Shown one piece after another: positions 1-5,745 of a stretch of DNA of 5,745 bases. Made by a program: the position numbers and the translations under genes. Every line of letters begins with the position of its first letter. Position 1 is the first letter of the stretch. The notes below the pieces were generated by a model that saw only the letters and a list, made by a program, of their open reading frames with translations, searched no databases and had not been told where the DNA came from. Source of the stretch: an uncultured Pseudomonadota bacterium (GTDB taxonomy: Bacteria > Pseudomonadota > Gammaproteobacteria > Burkholderiales > SG8-39); assembly GCA_903909415.1 (NCBI GenBank), contig CAIVVS010000357.1, positions 1 through 5,745 of the forward strand, read 5' to 3'.

Positions 1-1
1 A

Positions 2-766
2 GACGCACACAGAGGCACATTGACTTACACGTTGTGTTACCAGTTGTTATGCCTCCCGTTGTTCACGGATGTGCAGGCTCTTGAGCTGACTGCGGGCTTC
101 CTGGCTGCTCACGGACAGGGCCCCAAGCACATTGCGACGCTGCTGCTGTTGCTGCGCACCGAGCAGGGCCTGGGCAACTGGGACGAGGTGATCCGCATCG
201 CGCGGCTGCTGGAAAAGCGCTCGGGCCTGCCGCCCGAGGCGCTGGACACCATCCTCGTGCGCGCGCGGGTCGCGCTGCTCGCGACGCGCACCCACGACCG
301 GCGCGCGCTCGAGTCCCACTGGCGTGAAATCCCCGACCGCGAGCGCCAGCAGCCGGCGCTGGCCGTGGCCGGCGCGCGCGCCTTCATGCAGCAGGGCGAC
401 TGCCGCACCGCCCACGCCATCATCGAAGACGCGCTGAAGAGGAACTGGTCGCCCAACCTCGTGCTGCTCTACGGCGAATGCCGCGACGACGATGCGCTGT
501 CGCGCATCGAGCGCTGCGAGGCCTGGCTGCGCGAGCGCCCGCGCGACTGGCCGCTGTTGCTCACGCTGGGACGCCTGTGCATGCAGCGCGAGCTGTGGGG
601 CAAGGCGCAGAGCTTCCTCGAGGCGAGCATCGCCGTGCAACCCACCCGCGCCGCGCACGTTGCGCTGGCGGGCCTGTTCGACGCCATCGGCCGCGTGCAC
701 GACGCCAACCGGCACTTCCGGGCCGCTGCGGATGCGGGGCTTCCTTCGGGGATGGTCGAAGGCTGA
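2..766 (+). CDS. hemY: HemY, heme-biosynthesis-associated inner-membrane TPR protein (C-terminal part, 5' incomplete)
   Basis: The reading frame is open from the window's left edge and ends at TGA 764-766. The ~248 readable residues match the cytoplasmic/periplasmic helical-repeat part of proteobacterial HemY. Numbering from the TTG at 20, 'GPKHIATLLLLLRTEQGLG' (34-52) leads into 'NWDEVIRIARLLEKR' (53-67). Next come an 'ALESHWREIPDRERQQPALA' segment (96-115), 'AWLRERPRDWPLLLTLGRLC' (168-187), and a last TPR-like pair, 'LWGKAQSFLEASIAVQP' (192-208) and 'ALAGLFDAIGRVHDANRHFR' (215-234). Full-length HemY is about 400 residues and starts with two membrane helices, so the N-terminal third lies outside the window. 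This HemY is a non-catalytic membrane protein encoded with late heme-pathway genes; it is not the Bacillus protoporphyrinogen oxidase of the same name. The first ~60 bases (TTA, TGT and TTG-rich codons) look unlike the rest and may be shifted in frame or of poor quality. The TTG at 20 is not a believable start. The family call is fairly sure; the exact 5' boundary is not. Confidence 0.8.
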   Translation, partial: DAHRGTLTYTLCYQLLCLPLFTDVQALELTAGFLAAHGQGPKHIATLLLLLRTEQGLGNWDEVIRIARLLEKRSGLPPEALDTILVRARVALLATRTHDRRALESHWREIPDRERQQPALAVAGARAFMQQGDCRTAHAIIEDALKRNWSPNLVLLYGECRDDDALSRIERCEAWLRERPRDWPLLLTLGRLCMQRELWGKAQSFLEASIAVQPTRAAHVALAGLFDAIGRVHDANRHFRAAADAGLPSGMVEG

Positions 767-814
767 ACGTCGTTCCATGAGCGCTGGGTGCCTGGATCGC
801 GAAGTTTCAATCCC

Positions 815-820
815 GGGAGG
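815..820 (+). promoter_or_regulatory. Ribosome binding site of the alpha/beta-hydrolase gene
   Basis: GGGAGG lies four bases before the ATG at 825. It decides the start: an in-frame ATG at 777 has no comparable site, and using it would put 16 polar residues ahead of the signal peptide. Confidence 0.7.
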
Positions 821-824
821 ATTC

Positions 825-1616
825 ATGCATCGCATCGCGAAGCTGTTCATCCTGCTCATGGGGTGGGCGATTGCCGCCGTGCCGTCGTTTGCGGCCGAAC
901 CCCCTGCCCACAAGGACATTGCCCTCATCCTCATGCACGGCAAGTGGGGCCGGCCGCCGGGGCCGCTGGCACGCTACTTCGAGCGCGAGGGCTATACGGT
1001 GGTCAGTCCCGAAATGCCCTGGAGCGGTGGACGACTGTACGGCACGTCCTATCGGGCGGGGCTGGAAGAAGTTCATCGCGAGGTCGCGCGGTTGCGTGCG
1101 GCCGGCGCGAAGAAGGTAATCGTCGGCGGCGAGAGCTTCGGGGCCAACGGGGCGTTGGCCTACCAGGCGCTGCACGGCGATGCCGATGCGCTGATCGTGC
1201 TCGCGCCGGGTCACATGCCCGGCGGCTGGTACCGCTCCGGCCTGATCCGCGAGGCGGTGGATCGTGCCGCGGCGATGGCGAAGGAAGGCAAGCGCGACGA
1301 GCGCATCAGCTTCACCGATTACAACCAGGATCGCCAGCGCCCGCTTTCCACGACGGTCGATGCCTTCCTGTCATTTTTCTCGCCCAGCGGACTTGCCAAC
1401 ATGAACGCCAGCGCCAAGGGCATCAAGGAGGCGCTGCCTGTTCTGGTGGTGAATTCGTCCAATGAAGTGAAGAGCCAGGGACGTTCGTTCATCTTCGAGG
1501 CGCTGCCTGCGCATCCGAAGAGCGTTTATCTCGAATCCGCGCAGGACCATGGCGGAGCTGCAGAAGGTTCGCGCAACGACGTCCAGCGCTTCGTGGATTC
1601 GGTGGCGGCGGACTGA
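825..1616 (+). CDS. Exported alpha/beta-hydrolase family protein
   Basis: This is a 263-residue protein with an N-terminal signal peptide: short basic start (H2, R3, K6), hydrophobic core at 7-20, and a likely signal peptidase I site after SFA (21-23). The mature protein should be periplasmic or secreted. The fold is read from an early beta-strand ending in 'LILMHGK' (34-40, His-Gly oxyanion-hole region), the nucleophile elbow G-E-S-F-G at 102-106 (Ser104), and a late His in 'QDHGG' (His242). The catalytic acid is not obvious. The strand 'LPVLVVN' (204-210) is followed by SSNEV, so Glu214 is the best candidate in place of the usual Asp. Substrate is unknown; esterase, lipase-like or peptidase-like activities are all possible. 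The gene follows hemY by 58 bp on the same strand and may share its transcript. It converges on the methyltransferase gene. No frameshift or truncation is visible. Confidence 0.8.
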   Translation: MHRIAKLFILLMGWAIAAVPSFAAEPPAHKDIALILMHGKWGRPPGPLARYFEREGYTVVSPEMPWSGGRLYGTSYRAGLEEVHREVARLRAAGAKKVIVGGESFGANGALAYQALHGDADALIVLAPGHMPGGWYRSGLIREAVDRAAAMAKEGKRDERISFTDYNQDRQRPLSTTVDAFLSFFSPSGLANMNASAKGIKEALPVLVVNSSNEVKSQGRSFIFEALPAHPKSVYLESAQDHGGAAEGSRNDVQRFVDSVAAD

Positions 1617-1629
1617 CCGGCAGCCTGCG

Positions 1630-2619
1630 CTATCGCCGGGCGTGCCACGCCCGGTGCGGATCCGCGCGGCTCGGCCGCCGGAAATCCTCCGGAACGCTCT
1701 GGCGCGTGATCTCGCGCAGGTTCAGTCGCTTTTCCAGTTGCGCATCGATCTCGAACGAACGCAGGTTGGTCGAGAAGAACAGTTCACCGCCGTCGGCCAG
1801 CAGCGCGTGGCACTGGTTCACCAGCCGCACATGGTCACGCTGCACGTCGAGCACATCCTGCATCTTCTTCGAATTCGAGAATGACGGAGGGTCGAGCACG
1901 ATGACGTCGTAGCGCTCGCCTGCGGCAACCGCGGAGCCGAGCCACACCAGCACGTCGGCGCGCACCAGCGCGTGGCGGACGGGATCGATGCCGTTCAGCG
2001 CGAAGTTGCGCGCGGTCCAGGCCTGGTAGGTGTTCGACAAGTCCACCGTCGTCGAGCCGCTGGCGCCCGCTGTTGCGGCATGCACGGTGAAGCTGCCGGT
2101 GTACGCAAAGAGGTTGAGGAAGCGCGAGCCGGCGCCCGCTTTCGCACGGCCCGCGATGGTCTCGGCGACCATGGCGCGCATCGGCCGGTGGTCGAGGAAG
2201 AGCCCCGTGTCGAGGTACTCGTCGAAGTTGACCTGGAACTTCAGCCCGGCCTCCTCGACCACGAAGGTCTCGGCCTCGTCGTCTTCCAGCTTCTCGTACT
2301 GCGAGGTGCCGCGCTGGCGTTCGCGGCGCTTCAAGTGCAGGTGTTCCGCAGGCAGCTCGCAGACCTCGCAGATCGCATCGCACACGGCGATCAGCCACGC
2401 GGTGTATTCGTCGTCGGTCATCTGCCAGCCGGTGTCGATCTCCTGCACATGCAGGTGCGTCCCGCCGCGCGGGGCGATGGTCTCGAACCGGTCGATGGCA
2501 AACGGAAACTGCGGCACGTCGCGGTCGTAGATGCGAAAGCACGAGACGCCGCGCCGCCGCGCCCACTTGTGCCAGTGGGCGAGGTTCTTGCGCAGGCGGT
2601 TGGTGAAGTCGGCGATCAT
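1630..2619 (-). CDS. rlmK: RlmK-like class I SAM-dependent 23S rRNA (guanine-N7) methyltransferase, standalone
   Basis: This 329-residue protein aligns, from memory, along its length with the C-terminal RlmK half of E. coli RlmKL, which makes m7G2069 in 23S rRNA. It opens with 'FTNRLRKNLAHWHKWARRRG' (5-24), the point where the RlmK domain begins in the fused enzyme. 'RERQRGTSQYEKL' (99-111) and 'EYLDTGLFLDHR' (134-145) follow. SAM-binding motif I is 'LNLFAYTGSFTVHAA' (168-182), with an acidic 'TVDLSNTY' (191-198) after it. Motif IV is 'LDPPSFSNSKKM' (242-253), followed by 'DVQRDHVRLV'. The THUMP/RlmL half is absent, so the m2G2445 activity must be encoded elsewhere if present. The start is constrained: an in-frame TAA lies at 2647-2649 and ATG 2619 is the only start codon after it. 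No good Shine-Dalgarno precedes it. The C-terminus, after 'EDFRRPS', ends in an Arg-rich 'HRAWHARR'. Confidence 0.82.
   Translation of the reverse strand: MIADFTNRLRKNLAHWHKWARRRGVSCFRIYDRDVPQFPFAIDRFETIAPRGGTHLHVQEIDTGWQMTDDEYTAWLIAVCDAICEVCELPAEHLHLKRRERQRGTSQYEKLEDDEAETFVVEEAGLKFQVNFDEYLDTGLFLDHRPMRAMVAETIAGRAKAGAGSRFLNLFAYTGSFTVHAATAGASGSTTVDLSNTYQAWTARNFALNGIDPVRHALVRADVLVWLGSAVAAGERYDVIVLDPPSFSNSKKMQDVLDVQRDHVRLVNQCHALLADGGELFFSTNLRSFEIDAQLEKRLNLREITRQSVPEDFRRPSRADPHRAWHARR
1636..1654. terminator. GC-rich hairpin at the convergent gene end (terminator-like, no U tract)
   Basis: CCGGGCGT (1636-1643) and ACGCCCGG (1647-1654) form a perfect 8-bp stem with a 3-base loop. The stem extends by a G-T and a C-G pair to 1634-1656. 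It begins 20 bp after the hydrolase stop and sits inside the last codons of the - strand methyltransferase gene. The position between convergent genes suits a bidirectional terminator. Neither strand shows a following T run, so intrinsic termination is unproven. It could instead be an RNA 3'-end stabiliser, or a by-product of GC-rich coding. Confidence 0.35.
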
Positions 2620-2650
2620 CGCGAGGTCATCGCCGGAGTCCGGTGTTTAC

Positions 2651-2672
2651 TGACATTATTGAAAAAATGTGA
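2651..2672. promoter_or_regulatory. Imperfect palindrome, possible operator
   Basis: TGACAT (2651-2656) and ATGTGA (2667-2672) are inverted copies with one mismatch around a 10-base AT-rich spacer that includes a run of six A. The palindrome overlaps the candidate -10 box of the methyltransferase gene, where a repressor could act. I do not recognise it as the site of a particular regulator. A chance match is quite possible. Confidence 0.22.
2655..2660 (-). promoter_or_regulatory. Candidate -10 box upstream of the methyltransferase gene
   Basis: On the - strand this reads AATAAT, five of six bases of the sigma-70 -10 consensus, in a locally AT-rich patch. Transcription would start near 2648, giving a leader of about 29 bases to the ATG at 2619. 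No good -35 hexamer lies 16-18 bases upstream, so the promoter is weak or activator-dependent, if real. Confidence 0.3.
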
Positions 2673-2753
2673 CTTTCCCATGCGCCATGACGGCATCAAT
2701 GCTGACAGGTTGGGCGGTAGTCTTTTGCAGCAAGGCGACTGCCGGCGCTGCGT

Positions 2754-3107
2754 TCAGCCCCCGGCGCCCTGGTCCTCGGCCATGCTGCCGCTCCAGCCGT
2801 AGACCTCCAGCGCCCGCTCGACGCTGCAGACGCGCAGGGCGCGCGGGCCGCCGCCGGTCATTTCCATGCGTGGACGGGAGAGTTCCCACAGCCGGCCGTC
2901 GCCGGGGTCGCGGTAAAGGCGCCGCCAGCCGCCCTGCTCGGGGTGGTCGGCGAGGTACTCGAGAACGTCAGTGACCAGGCTGCCGATGCGCTGCTCGCTT
3001 GGGTCGCCGAGAATGCGGTCGCGAAAGAGCACCCATTTGCCGACGATGAGTTCTTCGTCGGGGCGCAGCAACTGCAGTTCGCCGGAGAGATCACCGGATA
3101 TCGTCAT
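2754..3107 (-). CDS. Imm27-like predicted toxin-immunity protein (orphan)
   Basis: This small 117-residue soluble protein has no signal peptide or membrane segment. Its pattern matches what I recall of the Imm27 family, predicted immunity proteins of polymorphic-toxin systems. It has 'LRPDEELIVGKWV' (14-26), a helix around 'RIGSLVTDVLEYLAD' (40-54), then 'GWRRLYRDPGDGRLWEL' (60-76). A 'GGGPRALRV' motif (85-93) and 'ERALEVYGW' (97-105) follow. Such proteins are thought to bind and neutralise a cognate toxin in the producing cell or its kin. No toxin, secretion gene or second immunity gene lies beside it here, so it would be an orphan immunity gene or a housekeeping relative. The start is fixed by an in-frame TAG only three codons before ATG 3107. 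TAGG lies about 8 bases upstream, and GGAG only one base upstream, so the ribosome site is weak. The gap to the outer-membrane factor gene upstream is 83 bp with no clear terminator. The function is inferred from motif memory only. Confidence 0.7.
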   Translation of the reverse strand: MTISGDLSGELQLLRPDEELIVGKWVLFRDRILGDPSEQRIGSLVTDVLEYLADHPEQGGWRRLYRDPGDGRLWELSRPRMEMTGGGPRALRVCSVERALEVYGWSGSMAEDQGAGG

Positions 3108-3190
3108 GCTCCAAGCCTAACAGAAGGGCAGGGCCGTTTGCGAGCCGGCGGATCAAGGAGACGGGGATGCCGTTGTTGCGGCGGCGGGTC

Positions 3191-4762
3191 TTAGCGGCGG
3201 GCCGATGCGTCCTGGGCCGTGTGGCCCGGGGGCAGCAGGCCGTCATGCCAGCCGCCGCCCAGCGCGCGGATCAGCACGGTGCTGGCCGACATGCGCCGGC
3301 CGAGGATGTCGAGCGTGCTGCGCTCGGCGGTGAGGGCGGTGGCTTGCGCGGTGATCACGTTCAGGTAGTTCACCGTGCCGGCCTTGTACTGGTTGGTGAC
3401 CAGCGACAGCGACAGCCGTGCGGCCTCGAGCGCCTCGCGCTGCACGGCGGCTTCCTGCTCGAGGATGCGCAGCGTTGCCAGGTTGTCCTCGACTTCCTGC
3501 AGGGCGGTGAGCACGGTCTGGCGGTAGGAGGCGACGCTCGCGTCGTAGGCCGCCACGGCCTGCGCGGTCTGCGAACGGCGCTGCCCGCCGTCAAACAGCG
3601 TCAGCGCAAGTGCGGGCCCGAGCGACCAGAAGCGGCTGGGGGCGGTCAGCCAATTCGCCATGCTGGAGGCCTGGAATCCGGTCGATGCGTTGATCGTCAG
3701 CGTCGGGAAGAAGGCAGCGCTTGCCACGCCCACCTGCGCGTTGGCCGCGGCGACACGACGCTCGGCGGCGGCAATGTCCGGGCGGCGCTCGAGCAGCGTG
3801 GCGGGCAGCCCCGGGGCGATGACCGGCGGCTTCATGGCGGAAATCGCCACCGTGGCATCGGGGGCCAGGCTGAACTCCGTGGGCGTGCGGCCGGTGAGCA
3901 CGGCGATGGCGTGCTCGAGTTGCGCGCGTTGCACCCCGATGTCGAGCCGTTGCGCCTGCGTGGAGCGCAGCTGCGTGGTGGCCTGGATGGTATCGGCCTT
4001 CGCCACCACGCCCGCGGCGTACTGGTTCTGCGTGAGCTGCAGCGAGCGTTCGTAGGCCGCCACGGTGTCGTCGAGCAGTTTCTTCTGCGCATCGAGCACG
4101 CGCAGCTGGAAGTAGTTCTGCGCCAGCTGCGCATGGGCGATGAGGCGCGCGGCTTCGAGGTCGCCCGCGCTCGCCTGCAGGCTGGCTTCGCTCGCCTCGA
4201 CGTTGCGGCGCACGCGGCCCCACAAGTCGGCTTCCCAGCTCGCGCCGGCGGAAATCGAATGGTTGGTGGTGACGCCGCGCGCCACCGTGACCGTGCTGGT
4301 GTTGGCCGAGGCGCGTGAGCGCGTGTCCGAAAGGTTGCCCGTGAGGGTGGGGAACTGCCCCGCGCGCGTGCCCTCGGCCAGCGCGACGGCCTGGCGATAG
4401 CGCGCCTCGGCCTGCGCCACGGTCTGGTTGGCGGCGATGACCTCGTCGGCCAGCGCATTGAGCGTCACATCGCCATAGATTTCCCACCACTTGCCGCGCG
4501 GCTCGCCATCGCGCGGACGGGCGGGCTGCCAGTCGGCATTTCCGGTGGCGACGACAGCGGGAGCGGACTCCTTGAAGGCGGCCGGTGCCTTCGCCCCGGC
4601 GCGAAGCTCGGGGCGCACGTAGTTCGGCCCGACCGAGCAAGCGGCGAGCAACAGCGTAGCCGCCAGCGCAGTCCACAGCGCGGCCGCCAGCGGCAGGAAC
4701 CTTGCAGGCGCAGGCGCGGTGGCCCGATGCGTGGCCGTGCTTGAGGGCAGGGCGTGCTTCAT
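3191..4762 (-). CDS. Efflux outer-membrane factor lipoprotein (OprM/OpmB, NodT family)
   Basis: This 523-residue protein should be the outer-membrane duct of a tripartite RND pump. A lipoprotein signal ends in LLAAC with Cys42 as the lipidated residue, followed by the family's 'SVGPNYVRP' (43-51). The n-region before the hydrophobic core (about 22-41) is unusually long. Two OEP repeats follow. The first holds 'KWWEIYGD' (91-98), '[10 protein letters not shown]' (175-184) and '[14 protein letters not shown]' (244-257). The second holds '[20 protein letters not shown]' (323-342), 'FFPTL' (351-355), 'FDGGQRRSQ' (390-398), 'LQEVEDNL' (421-428) and '[18 protein letters not shown]' (456-473). It ends in 'LGGGW' (501-505) plus a short tail. 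Length and motifs are normal for the family, and the gene looks intact. Its ATG overlaps the stop of the RND pump gene by four bases, so translation is probably coupled. Position after an MdtC-type pump matches Pseudomonas muxABC-opmB. The substrate cannot be read from the sequence. Confidence 0.92.
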   Translation of the reverse strand: MKHALPSSTATHRATAPAPARFLPLAAALWTALAATLLLAACSVGPNYVRPELRAGAKAPAAFKESAPAVVATGNADWQPARPRDGEPRGKWWEIYGDVTLNALADEVIAANQTVAQAEARYRQAVALAEGTRAGQFPTLTGNLSDTRSRASANTSTVTVARGVTTNHSISAGASWEADLWGRVRRNVEASEASLQASAGDLEAARLIAHAQLAQNYFQLRVLDAQKKLLDDTVAAYERSLQLTQNQYAAGVVAKADTIQATTQLRSTQAQRLDIGVQRAQLEHAIAVLTGRTPTEFSLAPDATVAISAMKPPVIAPGLPATLLERRPDIAAAERRVAAANAQVGVASAAFFPTLTINASTGFQASSMANWLTAPSRFWSLGPALALTLFDGGQRRSQTAQAVAAYDASVASYRQTVLTALQEVEDNLATLRILEQEAAVQREALEAARLSLSLVTNQYKAGTVNYLNVITAQATALTAERSTLDILGRRMSASTVLIRALGGGWHDGLLPPGHTAQDASARR

Positions 4763-5745
4763 GTCGTCTCCAGAGGATGGCCCGCCGGCATGGCCTTGGG
4801 TGCGGCTCGCCGGGCGCGCCAGTGGCGCAGCCGGTCCAGATAAAGGTACACCACCGGCGTCGTGTACAGCGTGAGCACCTGGCTCACGATCAGCCCGCCG
4901 ACGATGGCGATGCCGAGCGGCCGGCGCAGCTCCGCGCCTTCGCCCGCGCCCAGCGCCAGCGGAATGGCGCCGAACAGCGCGGCGAGCGTGGTCATCATGA
5001 TGGGCCGGAAGCGCAGCACCGCCGCGCGCAGGATGGCCTGCTCGGGCGAAAGGTTTTCAGTGCGCTCGGCCTCCAGCGCGAAGTCGATCATCATGATGGC
5101 ATTCTTCTTGACGATGCCGATGAGCAGGATCACGCCGATGAAGGCGATGATGGAGAACTCGGCGCCGAAGAGCATCAGCGCCAACAGCGCGCCCACCCCG
5201 GCCGAGGGGAGCGTCGAGAGGATGGTGATCGGGTGCACGAGGCTCTCGTAGAGCACGCCCAGCACGATGTACACCGCCAGCAGCGCGGCGAGGATCAGCA
5301 CGGGCTGGCTCTCGAGCGACGCCTGGAAGGCGCGTGCCGTGCCCTGGAAGGTCCCGGTGAGGCCGACCGGCGCGCCGAGGCGCGCCAGGGCCGTGCGCAC
5401 GGCGTCGGCGGCCTGAGACAGCGACACCTCCGGCGGCAGGTTGAACGAGATGGTGCTGGCGGCGAACTGCCCCTGGTGGTTCACCGACAACGCAGTGCGC
5501 GTGGTCTCGTAGCGGGCAAAGGCTTCCAGCGGCACCGAGGCGCCCGACTTGCTGATGACGTAGATGTCCTTCAGGCTCTCGGCGCTTTGCAGGAACTCGG
5601 GCGCCGCTTCCATCACCACCTTGTACTGGTTGAGCGGGTTGTAGATGGTGGAGACCTGTCGCTGCCCGAAGGCGTTGTTCAGCGTGGTGTCGATCATCTG
5701 CGAGGTGATCCCCAGGCGCGCCGCGGTATCGCGGTCCACCACGAG
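4759..5745 (-). CDS. mdtC: RND multidrug efflux permease, MdtC/MuxC type (C-terminal third, 5' incomplete)
   Basis: The frame is open to the right edge; about 328 of ~1030 expected residues are present. The first residues, '[14 protein letters not shown]', match a point about two thirds along E. coli MdtC, so the GTG codons at the edge are not starts. Numbering from the GTG at 5742, '[14 protein letters not shown]' (21-34) and '[11 protein letters not shown]' (35-45) are closer to MdtC than to MdtB as I recall them. The periplasmic part continues with '[19 protein letters not shown]' (85-103). Five helices follow, corresponding to TM8-12, at roughly 146-166, 172-192, 197-214, 247-266 and 276-300. 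They carry '[20 protein letters not shown]' (162-181), '[18 protein letters not shown]' (209-226) and '[20 protein letters not shown]' (244-263). It should be the proton-driven inner-membrane pump, in E. coli working with MdtB as a heteromultimer. Its TGA lies in the ATGA shared with the outer-membrane factor. MuxC is the equivalent name in Pseudomonas. Confidence 0.88.
   Translation of the reverse strand, partial: LVVDRDTAARLGITSQMIDTTLNNAFGQRQVSTIYNPLNQYKVVMEAAPEFLQSAESLKDIYVISKSGASVPLEAFARYETTRTALSVNHQGQFAASTISFNLPPEVSLSQAADAVRTALARLGAPVGLTGTFQGTARAFQASLESQPVLILAALLAVYIVLGVLYESLVHPITILSTLPSAGVGALLALMLFGAEFSIIAFIGVILLIGIVKKNAIMMIDFALEAERTENLSPEQAILRAAVLRFRPIMMTTLAALFGAIPLALGAGEGAELRRPLGIAIVGGLIVSQVLTLYTTPVVYLYLDRLRHWRARRAAPKAMPAGHPLETT
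4768..4771 (-). promoter_or_regulatory. Ribosome binding site of the outer-membrane factor gene
   Basis: GGAG on the - strand lies five bases before ATG 4762, inside the last codons of the pump gene. With the ATGA overlap it supports re-initiation on a shared transcript and fixes the start. Confidence 0.65.

Noticed and set aside
777..824. In-frame upstream ATG for the hydrolase at 777, within a frame open from 492
   Set aside because: The GGGAGG at 815-820 and the signal peptide beginning at 825 fix the later start. The upstream part of the frame overlaps hemY.
47..943. - strand frame of 298 codons opposite hemY and the hydrolase start
   Set aside because: It spans two real + strand genes and their gap. 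The product is Arg/Ala-rich without motifs, a typical shadow.
1972..2802. + strand frame of 276 codons opposite the methyltransferase gene
   Set aside because: The opposite strand encodes a well-matched RlmK with ordered motifs. This frame gives no recognisable protein and crosses the intergenic gap into the Imm27-like gene.
2656..2889. - strand frame of 77 codons covering the gap upstream of the methyltransferase gene
   Set aside because: It starts inside the Imm27-like gene in another frame. The tail (about 2656-2740) reads somewhat protein-like (QPVSIDAVMAHGKVTF), but no family is recognised and there is no ribosome site, so a gene remnant cannot be claimed.
3108..3190. Possible terminator after the outer-membrane factor gene (GCCG-N6-CGGC near 3170-3183)
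   Set aside because: The stem is only 4 bp with no T run, too weak to call.
3167..4318. Long + strand frame (383 codons) with a clean AAGGAG six bases before its ATG
   Set aside because: It lies antisense to an unmistakable outer-membrane factor gene. Its product is a low-complexity Arg/Gly/Ala/His-rich string with no recognisable domain, as expected from the opposite strand of GC-rich coding DNA. The ribosome-site match is probably chance.

Overview
The window reads as a piece of a GC-rich betaproteobacterial (Burkholderiales-like) chromosome. The evidence is a strong G/C bias at third codon positions, a HemY protein of the heme-operon type, an RlmK-type rRNA methyltransferase encoded as a separate protein, and an MdtABC/MuxABC-type RND efflux operon that ends in its own outer-membrane lipoprotein. 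The genus cannot be fixed from the sequence. I see no tRNA, rRNA, CRISPR array, insertion sequence or phage gene. Nearly all of the DNA is coding, and no gene-free stretch exceeds about 135 bases.

Left part, + strand. The 3' portion of hemY (2-766, cut by the window edge) is followed after 58 bp by an exported alpha/beta-hydrolase (825-1616). The first ~60 bases of the window do not look like the rest of hemY.

Middle, - strand. The hydrolase converges on a standalone RlmK-like 23S rRNA methyltransferase (1630-2619), leaving only 13 bp between the stop codons. A strong GC hairpin lies in the last codons of the methyltransferase gene. Upstream of it is a 134-bp AT-richer gap (2620-2753) holding a promoter-like box, an imperfect palindrome and two tiny nested reading frames that end in ATGA overlaps. 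Next is a small gene (2754-3107) whose protein carries the hallmarks of the Imm27 family of predicted toxin-immunity proteins. No toxin gene is in view.

Right part, - strand. An efflux unit is transcribed right to left: the C-terminal third of an MdtC/MuxC-type RND pump (4759-5745, cut by the window edge), then, by a 4-base ATGA overlap, an OprM/NodT-family outer-membrane factor lipoprotein (3191-4762). The two proteins should form the inner-membrane pump and outer-membrane duct of one tripartite drug or metabolite exporter. The adaptor (MdtA-like) and partner pump (MdtB-like) genes would lie beyond the right edge. All - strand genes are co-oriented, and I find no clear terminator between the outer-membrane factor and the Imm27-like gene, so read-through is possible.

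Nothing here is clearly a new system. The items most worth a second look are the orphan Imm27-like gene, the leader of the methyltransferase gene, and the abnormal start of the hemY fragment.
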